From Enoplosus armatus (taxonomy: Eukaryota > Chordata > Actinopteri > Centrarchiformes > Enoplosidae), in assembly GCF_043641665.1 (NCBI RefSeq), contig NW_027261190.1, forward strand, positions 62,001-126,000: a stretch of 64,000 bases of DNA. The letters run 5' to 3'. Positions 34,002 through 48,400 of the stretch are shown here, piece by piece. The translations under genes were made by a program, and so were the position numbers. Under the pieces are notes generated by a model, which worked only from the letters and a program-made list of their open reading frames with translations, was not told where the DNA came from and made no database searches. The first letter of the stretch is position 1, and every line of letters begins with the position of its first letter.

Positions 34002-34522
34002 TGTCACGACTGAGCAAGGCAAAAAATGAACCCACACACACGACTCAAACAAAGTACAAATATATAATAAAGAGTATTTATTTATAACAAAATATGAAGC
34101 TTGACAAAGCAAGAGATATCTACAAAGTTAACAACAGAAAATCACTCCCAAAAAGTGGAGGAACAAAACTAGGAAAAACAAGACAGTAAAGTGAACAAAT
34201 TAACAAGAACACTGAAACAACTCACACAGGGACTAACAGGAAATCTTGACATGGAATTACCGCTGGTTATCATGGCACTGAGGACAAGACAAACTGCCAC
34301 AAGACAAAGGGAGACGCAGACTATTTAAACATGAGGTGAGTGAACACAGGTGGAAACAATCAGGGGGACTGACAATCACAAAGGCGGGAAACACGAGGGC
34401 AGGAAGTAAAATGTTCTGAAACGAGAGGGCACACAATACTACAAAATAAAACAGGAAATGACAAGACAACATGACTAAACGAGACAAAAACGGTAACTTA
34501 ACGTAAATGACGAGACATGACA
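34002..34522 (-). mobile_element. Solo LTR (unit B)
   Basis: Same 521-bp TG...CA block as 12194-12714. Confidence 0.65.
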
Positions 34523-34527
34523 CATCC

Positions 34528-35033
34528 TGCCAAAAGTGTTTTAACAGAATGCTGGGAACATAATGAGACAAAAGTTTTGGGTGGATTGGTGATGCAAAGG
34601 CCATCAATTACAGTACAGCCCCACAGTTTCAATTTCTTCCATTCTTCCCTGGTTGTTCTCCTTGCCAAGTATAGACCTCAATATACAGCAGCAATTGAAG
34701 GACAAGTCAAAGCAACTTTCAGTATGCCGCAAAGTTTGATCAGCATTTTTCAGACTCTGTGTTCATATTCACAGATGGCTCCAAAGATCCTGTTACAGGG
34801 TGTGCAGGTGCAGCAGCTTATATCCGAGTGACTGAATCATATATTAGGAAAAGAGTGTCAGACCACTTGTCAGTATATACCTCAGAGCTATTGGCAATAT
34901 TATTGGCCTTGCAGTGGATAGAAGAGAAGGAAATAAATAACACTGTTATTGCATCTGACAGCTTTGCAGCACTAACAAGCATGAGATCTGGCAGATCATC
35001 ATTTAGGACAGATATTCTTAATGAAATATTTCT
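34528..35033 (+). pseudogene. I/Nimb-like LINE fragment with RNase H domain (unit B)
   Basis: Same remnant as 12720-13225; the RNase H frame starts near 34759. Confidence 0.7.
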
Positions 35034-35036
35034 TTT

Positions 35037-35149
35037 CAATTCAATTCAATTCAATTTTATTTATATAGCGCCAAATCACAACAAAAGTCATCTCATGACA
35101 CTTTACAAATAGAGCAGGTCTAGACCGACTCTTTATAATGTTATTACAG
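35037..35149 (+). repeat. Common fish dispersed repeat, left part (unit B)
   Basis: Same as 13229-13341. The right part lies at 41193-41322. The L1 target duplication is 35134-35149 and 41177-41192. Confidence 0.8.
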
Positions 35150-35320
35150 GAAGACTTCCGGATGTGCTTTGCCGTGTGAAGACGTGTGTGCGGAGGCTCC
35201 GTGTAAAAGTAGTCAAAAATATTAATATCGCCATATTTGTATCATTTTGGGGGGGCTGGACGAATAAGATTCTGTTTTGGGAGTGAACGAGTGCGTTCTC
35301 AGTGCAGTTTACGACCGAAA

Positions 35321-36301
35321 ATGACCTCCAGATCGACTCGAACGGGCGGAGAAAAGCCGCCGGTGGTTAGCAACTTGACCTCCTCGGCTAGCAAGGGTGA
35401 TATTAGCCTAACACGTGCCGACGACATGCCTCAGTGGGCTAAGGATATGATGTCCGAGATTAAAAACGGCAACGTTGAGAATACGAAATACAGGGAGGAG
35501 ACAAAGACCGAGATCGTGAGGTGCAAAGAAGAAGTAGAGAAAGGAAGGAAAGAGACGAAGGCCGAGATGGAAAAATGGGCTAGGAGCGTGGAAGAGAATG
35601 CTAAAGCTCAGTTTGAGTTGCTACGTGGGGAGGTGAGGCTGATTAGCGATCATACTAGCAGTTTGGCTAATAGGATGGACGAACGGAAAAAAGAGGTGGA
35701 TGAAATATTGAATGGTCAGTCTGACAGCATAACCAACATTGAGACAAAACTGAAAGAAATGGAGAAGGAGGTACTGAAGCTGAGGGGACGGAGTGAAGAC
35801 CTCGAGGCACGATCACGACGCAACAACATACGTGTCGTGGGGGTAAGAGAAGGGGCCGAGACGGGCAAAAAGCCGTCAGACTTTATGGCGGGCTTGCTGA
35901 AAGACAAGTTGGGACTAGCAGTAACACCGACGCTTGATCGAGCACACCGGACACTCGGCGCGAGACGAGACGGGAACGGAGTTCCGCCGAGAGCGTTCGT
36001 CGTGAGATGTCACTACTTTACAGAGAAAGAGGAGATAATGAAGAAGGCGAGAGAAATGGAGAGAACACCGGAGGGTCGGAGCGGACAGATTCACATCTTC
36101 CCGGACTACACCCAGGAGGTAAACAGTAAGAGAGCAGCCTTCAAAGAAGCAAGAAGCCTCCTGCGGGCCTGCACGGGGATCAGATATGGGCTGCGTTACC
36201 CGGCAACCCTGGTGATTACGCCAGAAGGAGGGCAAACGAAAATCTTCGAGAGCCCAAAAGACGCCGTGGATTACATCAAGAAGAAACTGAACCCTGGGTG
36301 A
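35321..36301 (+). CDS. L1 ORF1 protein (unit B)
   Basis: Intact 326-residue ORF1, identical in sequence to that of unit A, with coiled coil, RRM-like region and C-terminal domain. Confidence 0.92.
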   Translation: MTSRSTRTGGEKPPVVSNLTSSASKGDISLTRADDMPQWAKDMMSEIKNGNVENTKYREETKTEIVRCKEEVEKGRKETKAEMEKWARSVEENAKAQFELLRGEVRLISDHTSSLANRMDERKKEVDEILNGQSDSITNIETKLKEMEKEVLKLRGRSEDLEARSRRNNIRVVGVREGAETGKKPSDFMAGLLKDKLGLAVTPTLDRAHRTLGARRDGNGVPPRAFVVRCHYFTEKEEIMKKAREMERTPEGRSGQIHIFPDYTQEVNSKRAAFKEARSLLRACTGIRYGLRYPATLVITPEGGQTKIFESPKDAVDYIKKKLNPG

Positions 36302-36483
36302 AGCATATAGACTGGTTTCAGCTTGGCTAAGTAGAAATGTACACATGCTTACACTGTTGAAATGGGATGACTACTGCAAGCAGGATTTTGTTGACTAGAT
36401 TTGACAATATTGACAAAGAAATATTTGTTTCAGTGTGTATTTAAGTGGGGATATGCACATGCACTCACATATATTGCTGGGTG

Positions 36484-36545
<62 letters not shown>

Positions 36546-37077
36546 CTTTGTATATAGATATATAATTCTCATCCCATCCTAGGAGCTACGGTTGCCCTGT
36601 CATATTATTGTTTTGTCTTATTCAAGGTTTAAGAATTGATTTTTCCCCCTTGGCTATTGTTGCCTACTGCCTATGGTATTGCCTTTTATTTCTATTTTTA
36701 ATATTTTACATTATTTAGGATCTTGCTCTTGAGAGCTCCCTCTGTTTGTTTTTCCCATGAGGTGATTAAGTCAAAGGGGTGATGTTATACTTTTAAGGTT
36801 AGGGGGTGATATACACGGAGCCGCACACGGTAGGCTTGGTGTGTAGGAGGATGATGGACCGGTTGGCCACGAGAGAGCTCGTTAAAGAGCACTGTGTTAG
36901 CGTTCATATATGTAATGTGTTATGTGTTAGCTGTGTCTGTGTGTGTGACACCCCCCCCTCCCTCCCCAGACCCTCTCCTTTTAACCTTTTTGTTTTTGCT
37001 GCCAAATCTTCAAGGTGTGATCCGGAAAGTGGGTATCATAGGGGTGCAATGGTGATTCCGGGCTGCGGACTCCTGAC

Positions 37078-40000
37078 ATGGCACCAAACATGGATGCGAG
37101 CAGAATGGACACAAAATTGATGAGCTGGAACGTAAGGGCGATCAATAAGCCGGCTAAACGGAGTAAGATATTTTCGCATTTGAGAGACCAGGGAGCGGAG
37201 ATAGTTTACTTACAGGAGACGCATTTGTTGAACAAGGACCACCTCAAGCTTTGTAGGGGGGGATTCAATCAGATTTATCACTCAAATTTCAATAGTAAGA
37301 GTTGAGGAGTGGCCATCCTTATACACAGGAATGTACAATTCGTAGAAACAACTACTATAAAAGATAAACATGGTCGATATGTTATTGTGGTTGGAAAATT
37401 ATTCAATATGCCAGTGGTGTTGGCAAACATATACGCACCCAATTGGGATAATGTTCAATTTTTTAAGGACTTATTCTCATTACTGCCTAATTTGGACGCT
37501 CATAATCTGATTCTAGGGGGAGACCTAAACTGTGTCCTAGACTCAACCTTGGACCGCTCTAGCCCAACATCCAATGTATTAAGTAAATCAGCACAATGCA
37601 TTAACTCTTTTTGTAAAGCATATGGTGTGTTTGATCCATGGAGATTCATAAACCCAACCTCCAGACAGTACTCCTTTTACTCCCCACCACATCAAACATA
37701 TACTAGAATTGACTATTTCTTATTAGATAATAAACTGACTTCTATAGTAACAGATGTAGAATACACTGGTATAGTAATATCTGATCACAGCCCGGTCATG
37801 TTGAAACTTCACTTTCCTGAGAATACGCCACCTCAGAGAATGTGGCGCCTTAATAGCAGGCTATTGGCAGATGATGATTTTACAAAATTCATAAACTCGC
37901 AAATAGTCTTTTTCTTAGAACTTAATGATACCCCTGATATAAGTAATGGCACTCTGTGGGAATCCTTAAAAGCTTATTTACGAGGACAAATAATTTCATA
38001 CAGTGCTGGTGAAAGGAAGAGAAAGATGAAACGTACCACGGAATTAATAAAAGCAATAAAAGAAGTTGACCTGGCAAATTCTATGACTCCCTCTGAGGAG
38101 CTACATAGAAAGCGGATTTTGCTCCAAACTGAATATGATGTCTTGATAAGTCAATGTGAGGAGGATCTATATCTTAGGTCAAGACAGGATCTCTATGAGC
38201 ATGGTGAGCGTGCGGGTAAGCTCCTGAGCTACCAGTTGAAGCAATCAGCAGCTGCTGGCAGGATAGTACAGATAGGAGATAACCTGGGAAACAAAATTAT
38301 AGATCAGAAGGGTATTAACGACCAATTTAAATCTTTTTATAAGGATCTGTATACTTCAGAAACAGATGACAAGGAACGAGTGAAAAATTTTTTTGAAAAT
38401 CTGGAAATACCATCCCTAGATGACGCAGATAGGGATAGATTAGAGGGACCCATGACGGCTAGGGAGATAGAGAATGCGATTCGGAATATGAAGACAGGCA
38501 AAGCGCCGGGCCCTGATGGGTTCCCAAGTGAGTTTTATAAAACATTCGCTTCTAAACTGATACCCCTGCTTTGTGGAGTATATAGGGAGGTCCTTGATAA
38601 AAAAGCTTTGCCTCAAACAATGTCACAGGCTTTGATCTCTGTACTCCTTAAGAAAAATAAAGACCCACTTAAATGTGAATCATACCGCCCAGTGAGTCTA
38701 CTTGGCTGTGATTATAAGATATTGGCCAAAATATTGGCGGCTAGGATTGAGCTTGTTATAAGTAAAATAATTCATCCTGACCAGACAGGGTTTGTTGCTG
38801 GTAGACAACTTTCCAGTAATCTCCGTCGCTTGTTTAATGTGATATACACTGCTGAAGATAACATTGAGCCTGAGATTGTGATCTCCCTGGATGCCCACAA
38901 AGCCTTTGATAGAATAGAGTATTTCTATCTGTTCACGGCCCTCGAGAGATTCGGATTCGGTCCTAAATTTCGCTCGTGGATTGAGATAATTTATGCGAAC
39001 CCCCAGGCTATGGTAAGAACAAACAATATAATATCTGAACCTTTTCCTCTGTTTCGGGGGACAAGGCAGGGTTGCCCCTTGTCGCCCATGCTCTTTGATG
39101 TGGCAATTGAGCCCCTCGCAATAATGCTGAGGCATGCTGCTGAGCTCGGGGGAATACACGGGGGCACGCAAATTCATAAGTTGTCTTTATACGCTGATGA
39201 CCTCCTCCTCTTCCTGTCGAATCCTGTCACGAACATCCCGGTAGCTCTTGGTATTATCGAAGACTATGGGAGGGTGTCGGGTTATAAAATTAACCTGGGA
39301 AAAAGTGTCCTTTTCCCAATTAATAAACAGGCGAGGAAACTTTCATTCCAGGCCTATCCCTTTACAACAAATAAGGATAAGTTTACCTATTTAGGTATCA
39401 ATGTAACGAGGAGGTATAAAGATTTATTTAATCATAATTTTAAAGTAACATTGGATACGGCAAAATTAGATATGGAAAGGTGGTCATCCCTCCCCCTATC
39501 ATTAGCAGGGAAGATAAATTCTGTTAAAATGAACATAATGCCACGGTTCCTCTATTTATTCCAGACGGTACCAATTTTCATACCGAAGTCATTTTTTAAA
39601 GAACTGAATAAATGTACATCCACCTTTATCTGGGAAAAAAAAGTCCCCCGGATAAGAAGGGAGTTCCTTGAGAGACAGAGGGAAGAGGGAGGCCTGGCCC
39701 TACCAAATTATATGCACTATTATTGGGCTGCTAATATACATAAGGTGTTGTTTTGGGTCTCAAAGTTGGATGACGATGAAACTCCAGTGTGGGTACATAT
39801 GGAAAGATATGCATCTAGCCCGGTGTCCCTATGCTCCCTGGTCTGCGCTCCTCTGCCCTTAAGCAAACACCTTTACACAAACAACCCTGTTGTATGTGAC
39901 TCTATCAAAATCTGGGTCCAATTCAGAACACATTTTAAAAATAGAAACGCCCTCCTGTCTGCTCCCGTCTATGGCAATCACTTATTCTCCCCGGCCCTTG

Positions 40001-40881
40001 GGGGAACAGCATTTAGGGAATGGTATAGAGCTGGGGTGGAATGCGTCAAAAATCTTTTTAAAGGTGGTGTTTTCATGTCTGCTGCTCAGTTGGAGAAGGA
40101 ATATGGAATCCCCTCAAAGACGAATTACTTAAGATATTTTCAGGTTCGAGATTTTGTGAAAAAGACATTCGCCTCATCCCTTGAGTTGCCGCGGAGTGGA
40201 TGGATAGATGGGCTGCTAGACATGAATCCAACTCTTAAAGGGACGGTTTCCACGCTCTATGTGAGCATCCAGAAGGTGGCTTCCCCATCCCTTGATATCT
40301 TACAAAGGAAGTGGGAGGAAGAGTTAGAATTGGACATATCAGATGTTGACTGGAGACGGGCAGTGGAACTAATACACTCTTCTTCTGTATGTGTTAGACA
40401 TGGATTGATACAGTTTAAGGTCTTACACAGACTTCATTTCTCAAGGGACAAACTGGCAAGAATGTATCAGGGGGCTGATCCGACTTGCCCTAGATGTAAA
40501 CAGGTGCCAGCCAATATAGGTCATATGTTCTGGTCCTGTCCCAAGCTGAAAGAGTTCTGGGCCAGAATTTTTAGAACTTTCTCGTCAATCTATAACAAAG
40601 ATATAGAGCCCGGCCCTCTGACAGCCATCTTTGGTGTGACACCAAGGGAAGCGCCACTAACAATCTCTCAAAGGAAAACAATAGCATTCTCTTCATTGCT
40701 GGCTAGGAGATTGATCCTACTTAACTGGATAAAGGCGACACCGCCATCCCATAAACGATGGGTAGAAGAGGTGATGGCACACCTTAAATTAGAACATATT
40801 AGATTCACCTTGCAGGGCAACACTAAGAAGTACTCTACGGTCTGGCAGCCTTTTATTTCCTACTTTGAACATGAGTTCTAA
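37078..40881 (+). pseudogene. L1 ORF2 with nonsense codon 76 (unit B)
   Basis: The frame matches unit A except that codon 76 is TGA (37303-37305) where units A and C have CGA for Arg. This fits C-to-T decay at a CpG. The stop falls inside the endonuclease domain. A long open frame (37309-40881, 1,190 residues) remains downstream with complete reverse transcriptase and CCHC region, but it lacks the endonuclease start. An Arg in the segment GGIHRGTQ is Gly here. This copy is very unlikely to support its own movement. Confidence 0.93.
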
Positions 40882-41192
40882 TTAGCCCCAACATAGATGG
40901 CAGCTTTTGACCCCCCCCCCTCCTTCCCTTCCCTTCCCACATGGGTGATGGGTATGTCTGATGTCTGATATTAGTATGGTATGTCTTGTTACTGTTTTGT
41001 CTGTGGTTTAGACCTGTATTTGAGATGTATGTTTTGAGTCCTGCTGTCTTTTTTTTAATTTATTTTTTTATTTTATTTTATTTTATTTTTTTTATTTTAT
41101 TTATTTTTTTTTTTTGAATGGGATGTTTGTTGTTTGAACAGAAAATTCAATAAAAACACTTTGATAATAATAATAATATAATGTTATTACAG

Positions 41193-41322
41193 AGACCCAA
41201 CAGTTCCCACCATGAGCAAGCACTTTGGCGACAATGGCAAGGAAAAACTTCCTTTTAAGAGGCAGAAACCTCAAGCAGAACCAGACTCTAGGTGGGCGGT
41301 CATCTGCTTTGACCGGTTGGGT
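41193..41322 (+). repeat. Common fish dispersed repeat, right part (unit B)
   Basis: Same as 19371-19500, followed by the GA-rich tract. Confidence 0.8.
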
Positions 41323-41561
41323 TTGAGAAAGAGAGAGAGAGGGAGAGAGAGAGAGACATAGAGAGGGAGGGAGAAAGAGAGAGGGGGAGAGACAGACAGA
41401 CAGACAGAAAGAGACAGAGAGAGAGATAGACATAAAGACACAGATAGACAGACCGACAGACGGACTAGCAGTAGAAATAGCAGCTATAATTATAATAATA
41501 ATGGAAATATGACTGATGATAGTAGTTACAGCTGTAATAATAGCTGTAATAATAGCACAGT

Positions 41562-42282
41562 AGATCAAAATGATTATCTGATATTAGCTTGTTTACTAAT
41601 ACAGCTTTAGATGACAGAGATCTGATATTTAACAGTCCACACTTAATTTTCCTATTGTTTTGTCCTATAGCAGTGGTGGTCTTAATTTTTATTAGGTTTT
41701 TATTAATGACTGCTCTCCTGTTTAATTTTGATTGAATTAATTTAAGTGGTCGGGGGGGAGACACAGTCATTATGGGGTTTTGGGTGGGTAACTGCTCTAA
41801 TGGAAGCGCAGAGAAGCGTGTAGGACTGCGACTCTGCATCCTGGTCTGGACTCTGGGTTGTCACGGTTTTGGTTCACTAATAAAGTCGGTCAGATTTCTA
41901 GATATGAGAGCCGCTCCATCCAAAGTGGGATGAATGCCGTCTCTCCTCATCAGACCAGGTCTCCTCCAGAAAGTCCGCCAATTATCTACGAAGCCCACAT
42001 CGTTTGCTGGACACCACCTCGACAGCCAGCGGTTGAATGATGACATGCGGCTAAACATGTCATCACTGGTCAAATTGGGAAGGGGCCCAGAGAAAACTAC
42101 GGAGTCCGACATAGTTTTTGCAAACGAACACACCGACTCCACGTTAATTTTAGTGACCTCCGATTGGCGTAACCGGGAGTCATTACCGCCGACGTGAATA
42201 ACAATCTTACTGTATTTACGCTTATCCATGCATGCTAACAAGTACAACCTCATAGCCGTTAGCATGACTGTAGCCCGGTCTT
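41562..42282 (-). pseudogene. L2-like LINE 5' fragment, antisense, SGNH esterase (unit B)
   Basis: Same as 19740-20460. The esterase frame is 42265-41861, and the fragment ends 149 bp upstream of the first traced exon of gene copy C. Confidence 0.8.
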
Positions 42283-42430
42283 GCTAAAACATCCTGTTTC
42301 CTTTCATATTAGATATCCAGAAATGTATTGATTGCTGACTTGTGCACTGTCAAGAAATCATCATGTACTGAGAATGTCTTTTGCAGCAAAACACTTTGAT
42401 ATTCTATGTGTCATTGTTATTTCTCCTCAG

Positions 42431-45400
42431 GTTGTATTCCATGGCCATGTTTTGAGTTGCTAGGAGAAGGAGACCCTAAAATCTGTCAGCACTATGTCCA
42501 AGCACCAAATGATGTGAAGATTGAGTTTGTACATGAGCCAAACCCCAAATATGACACAATGGTTGTCTCCTGGAAGCCCAGTTACTATGGTATGTTGATA
42601 CAGATTGACAACGAAATACTCTCATCCTATATTCTAAAGCCAATTTCTGTATGCGGTTGTGATAAGGATACATAGCATGTCTTTAAATTGGGGCGAAAGT
42701 CATACAGTTGTTTGGTCAGTTTTTAAGACTGTAGCCAGTTTTGAAATTAAAATACCATGTCAGGCAGGAGTTACGTCCCCCAAATAATTTGTCATATCAG
42801 GGTTTGACATAAAGAAGATTTACTTCAGGTGACATACAGTGAATTATTTTTGAAAGGCGAAAATTATGCCTTGCATTATGAGAATGCTTCTATGAGAGAC
42901 AGCTCGTTGAATTATTCCAGGCTTTGACAGGTGACAGTATAACAGACTTTCTTGTTAAAAGTTTAATTGAGCATGCACTGAACTGGTGTAACACAAGCAG
43001 CACACACATGCATTTGACTTTGGAGTTTGTATGCAACTTAGATGATGGCTTGCCGAGTCCGTGACACTGACTTCACGCTGTCCTTTTGTGTTTGCTGCAG
43101 GCATCGCCTTCCTGCGAGGCTTTCAGGTGTCCCTCCAGGCTTTGGGAGGGTCTGGTGTTGCCTGTCAGCTCTTTCTCTTCCACCGTAACCTCTCCATCCC
43201 GGCTTCACATGCTCAAAGGGTAGGAAGGGCCCCGCTCGCTTTGGTCTGTGCTTCTTTTTCTGCCTAGAATGCCACTTTTAACGCAAATTCTTGTTAAAAG
43301 CAGTTCTCAACAACAAACAACTAAGCAATACTTTGAATATAAATACATTTACATTTTGATTACAGATTATTTCATCAGGGAGTGGATCTTAAATCTTTCC
43401 CACCCCAAAGACCAAAGACTTTCCCCTGGGAAGACACACCAGCAGCCAGTATCTTTTAGCTTCTGGACATACTCTCACATTATGACCTGGTGTTTATGAA
43501 ATTATGTTATATTTTGGGTGGGATAACAGTGACATCATCCTTCAGAAAAACTGAAAATATGCCCTTATGATTTTATCAAGCTCATCAAGATCATTCAAAA
43601 GCTGTAATTATCACACGAGAGGCAACGTCACAGGAAGTCTGTTATTTAGCCTTTTGTTATGAGAATGTCCTGAAGGACTATGACACCATACACCATTGGA
43701 CATGCTCACAACGGTGGGAACTCCACATGCATACATTTAAACCACATTAACACTTAATCCAATGAAAGGAACACACATTACTGTGTTTGACTTGGTAAAC
43801 GATGAAAACGGTGAGGTTTCTAATAACCCTTATTTTGATAACTATAGGTTGTATGGGGCTGATTTTGTTTTTGAAACAAATCATTTTTGCTCAACCCTGT
43901 GTACACAACTCATCTGTCTAATTTTATATGTAATCTGCCAGTTTCAAAGAAGAGATATTTGCGTCACTATGTCCCACGACGATGCATTTTATGTCTGACA
44001 TATTAGAAACAGATTAGTGCAATTTGCCCATTACTAGGCAACAAGTTGCTATCCACCTGCTTCATTTCGGTTTCTGTAATCAGAATCAGAATCAGAATCA
44101 GAAACTGTTTATTGCCAAGTAACATACATTACAAGGAATTTGCTGTGGTCTGAAGGTGCTATTGTTTTGATAACAAATAAGTAGAATATAAAAGCTAAAA
44201 TAAGAATAAGAATAAAAATAAAAATAAAAAATAAGATAAGATAAATAACAACAGTGCAGTGACCAGAATAAAGTAAAGTGTCCAGATAAAGTGTCCAGTA
44301 GGGGGTGGGTGCGTTAATGTAACGCAGTGGGGACAGGGGTGATGTACGTTAATATAACGTATATTGTGTTAATTGTTTTACATGTAAAAACTATGTCCTA
44401 TAGCATCCCTGGCTGAATGATGGTCTAACTCTTCACAAAACCTTTATAGATGACACACAGTGCTGTAGCTCCAAAACTGTGGGAACCATGAAGGTTGAAA
44501 AGCACTATATATGTGAGACCATTTGAGTCCATTTACTTTAACATCCTGATGGAATATGTCACAATAGCTTTACAATTTTCCTTGGATTATATGCTTTAGA
44601 TTGAAAATGAATTAGCATTACTATCATTTATACTCAAATACCACTTTTTAACCCTTTTAACTCAACTTAATGACAATCTCTAATGGAGTCCTATAGGTGA
44701 GCATTTGAACTCACCTATAGAATATGTATATGAAATATGTATTCGCATAAAGCATTGGAAAATAGCACAAATCACACATGAAATGCAGCTTTAATCTAGC
44801 ATTACTTCACTAAAGCATGCTTCACCTTACATACAAGCTTTATAATTTAACTAACAGAACCAATAATAACACAGCTTTAAGAACAGACTCATGAAATCAA
44901 CAGATTATTTAAGTATTCTGGACCATACCAAAGGTCATTAACACATCCATACATGTCCTTGAGGCGTCATCATACAATAAAGAAAAGTGTGAAATTGTTA
45001 AAGTGTAGCAAGTGTTAAACCAACAAGTGACTTTTAAGAACTGCAATGCATAAACACCATATTGTTGCCTATGAAAGACAGGGATCATGTTTTAAAAAAC
45101 GTGATATCTATTTAATGGTAAATGTTTCATGAAAGAACCACAAGTTAGTACCAGAGCTACAGGCTGCAATGACCACTCTGTACTAGTATTCTGGTACTCT
45201 GGGAGGCAAATCTGACCATAACCAAGTCCAAGTCTCATATCCAAATCTGCATATGCTCAAATCAAATCATCCTACAAAAAAGTAAGTAAAAAGTTCAAAT
45301 TCAATCAAAAACACACAACGTCACATCACATAAAATGGCAACTCGACTCAACAATTCTTTGGGGAAAGTGTTGATAAACATATGTCAGCTGGGATTGGCT

Positions 45401-48400
45401 GTAGCCCCCCTGTGACTCTCAAGGATAAGTGGGTATAGCAAATAGATGGATGAATATATATAATATATAACAGCAATATATATGAGACTTTGTATGAGAA
45501 AGCCGTTCTATTTAACCACTAATAAAGAATATGTCAAAAACTCTTATCTCAGCTTATCAGATAAGTGTGCAGTGTGTTTGAAGTCATAATTGCCACTGAA
45601 TTCTGCAGGTGTACAAGTCAGACCCTTTCCCCGGCCTCTCCCTTGGGTCCCAGTATGCTGTTACCGTCATGGCTCTGCCAGTGCCTGAGGAGTGGGAGAG
45701 GTTCTACCACAGCAAGATCTTTTCCACACGCTGTAAGACTACTTTAAGCTCTAGACTAGATATTATCTCATAAAGCACACACACACACACACACACAGTT
45801 TCAGTGAACTTTGTGGTTGCTTCAGGGTAACCTTCAAAATCTAAATCCCTCCTTCTCTTGGCTTATTTACTGTACATATAATGACATCTCCTGCTCTGTC
45901 CCCAGAAAGCTCTCTGCTCTCTAAACTTTGCCCTTTTCATCATATATCTTTCAGTAAGACTATTGTCAAAACAATGGTGAATTTATAGTAATATGCGCTG
46001 GTTTTGCAGCATGTGCAGAGAAGAACGGTCTTGAGCAGTGCAAAAAAGGTGAGAATTTCTCATAGTTCCCAAATAAAGTCTGGTATAACAATAAATGTTT
46101 TCCTTCTTCGGTAATGCTTCAATTTACAGGTCCACAAATTTCATGGAAAGTAGGTGATAATTAGCAAGTTACGTATTTGAAATTTCTTTGAAATTATCCC
46201 CAAATTACCCCTAAATGTGTCCAAAATTACTGCAAAATTATTTAAGAATTATATTGTGCTCTTTCCTAATAAGCAGTTGCGGTTCGATTTTTCACAAAAG
46301 TTAAACTTGCTGAAAATCTATCAATCCATGAATAAATGCTGCAGCTCTTCAATAACCAAGAAATTCCTGCGTTTTGCTTCCCAGCTGTTGGGTAAAAGTG
46401 AAGGGGGTTAGCCCTGAAGTCGATCTGCCCAGGAGGAAAACAAAGTCTTCCCTGTGCTACCGACAAGGGTCTGGAAGCTAGCACAGGAGCTTTGGCCCTG
46501 CAGGAGGAGAAGGTTTTCAAGTCCGGGGTGGGGGGACCCAGTGGGGGAGTGGCGCCGGAATGGGCACCAGAACCGGAGACAGATGAGATGGCAACGGAAC
46601 AGGGTTTAGCTAGTAGGAACTATCTAGATATCAGTTAACTTCGTATTACTTTCCTTGAAATGTATGTATGCATGTAATTATCACCTACTTATCATGAAAT
46701 TTGCGGACCTGTAAAATGAAGCGTTACCGTTTCTTCTTATGATCAGCTTGACATCATGTCAATATTTTATGGTCTGGTTGTAGACTGGTATCCCAAATAT
46801 ATTGAGGTCCAACATGAAGGGACTGCCATCATAGTGACCTTTAACCTGGCTCCCCCGAACCTGGGCATCAGAAGCTACTTCTCACTGTGTTACGCAAACG
46901 GCATAATGAAATACACAGACATAACACCTGTGAGTTGTTTCAACTTCTGCAGCTTTATATTTTGCCAATGCCTTGCTTCTATTATGTGTATTACGGAACT
47001 ATTTGATAATTAAGTGAACTGAATACTTGTATTTAATTTCCTTAGAATTCCACCAACAACAAAACTCATCACAGCTATCAGCTGAATGGCCTTCAAGAAG
47101 GAACCAATTACACTTGTGAGGTAAAATAAAAGTGGATTATAACTATTCTATCCTTAACACTGATTGCATAATATATAAAACTACAACTGTTTTCAACCTA
47201 ATCTCAGGGGCTTTGTGTTTAATAAATTATATTGAAATACCAGTCTCAAAAAATATGTATTATATGGACTATCTATATATTTTATGCATTAATTTTCAAC
47301 CATCGGCATTTAGCATTTAGCCAGATATTTCCCCTCAAGAGCTGGTGGAGAGCAAAACAGAGATAAAAGGAGAGTGAATATTGGACTTGCATTCATCATC
47401 ACAACCCCAAATTAATGCTAATGTTGCTCCATGTCTTCTGGATAAATAGGCTGTTAGCCAACACAGTCGATATATCAACTTTATAAGGTGATGTGTCAGT
47501 GTTTTGTTTACAGCTTGTTGCGCTGCCCCCAAGTGGCCCCCAAAAGAAGTTTATTTTGTCAATCTACAAGGTCAAGAATGAACTGTCATGCTCAACATTT
47601 CTTGTTTCACAGATTGCAGCTAACGAAGTGGATGCAGTGAGGAAAACATTCAGTGTTCAAGTCATGCACATTCAAAAAGGTGGGGGAGGTTGTTTTATTG
47701 CTGCTGATCCACACAATCACTATGCATCATAGTAGGTGCTATGCAAACCTCTCTTTTCATTTTGTTGTGGAGATATAAGTGATATAATATTTAAGTGTCT
47801 GTTGGACCATGAATACAGTCTGTGTATATTTAATACATGTGTGATCAATCCCATCAGTCTTTCATCCCTTTAAGTAATACTTTGGAATTTGGGGAAATAT
47901 TCTTATTATGCTTCCAGTCTTTATGCTAAACTAAAATAATCTACTCCCAGCTCTAGCTCCATAATTAGCACACAGGCATGACAGTGGTATCAATCATCTC
48001 ATTTTAACTCTCGGCAGTAATTAGTAACGCATTTTCCAAAATGTCAAACTACTTCTTTAAGGTCTGTCACTGAATTATCATGTAATCACAACTCCCCACT
48101 CCTCAGAAGGTGCCTTGCAACTCTCTGTCACTCTCTCCTGGGCTTTGATGCTTCCACTGGGCCTGGCTGTGGTAGCCATACTTGTAGTCTTACTGGCTGC
48201 TCTCACCAGGAGGAGGCCCAAGCTGCAGATGAAGAAACTTGACATAAAACCAGGTGCGAAGACAAACCAAATACTTCATGTAAAATCACTGCTTGCATTT
48301 CATGAAAGCTAATCAAAATAAGTCATGATAATAATCCATTTTACACCATTTGACAGAGAACCTTTCTTGTACCTCTGTTCTGTCTTTTCCATTACTGGCA

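Larger units (their letters stand above)
35150..41176 (+). mobile_element. Full-length L1-clade LINE, ORF2 interrupted (unit B)
   Basis: Same insertion as 13342-19354, including the 16-bp target-site duplication. The TA/T tract in the inter-ORF spacer is about 15 bp longer than in unit A. Confidence 0.93.
21818..43629. repeat. Tandem unit B (21,812 bp)
   Basis: This is the second full period and contains the same elements in the same order as unit A. Private features include a CGA-to-TGA change at 37303 that puts a stop in L1 ORF2, an Arg-to-Gly change in the same ORF near 39160, a longer TA/T tract in the L1 spacer (about 36485-36545), and loss of 10 bases near 42891. With unit C it shares the alleles at 29889, 33670 and about 39408 that differ from unit A. 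Confidence 0.97.
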
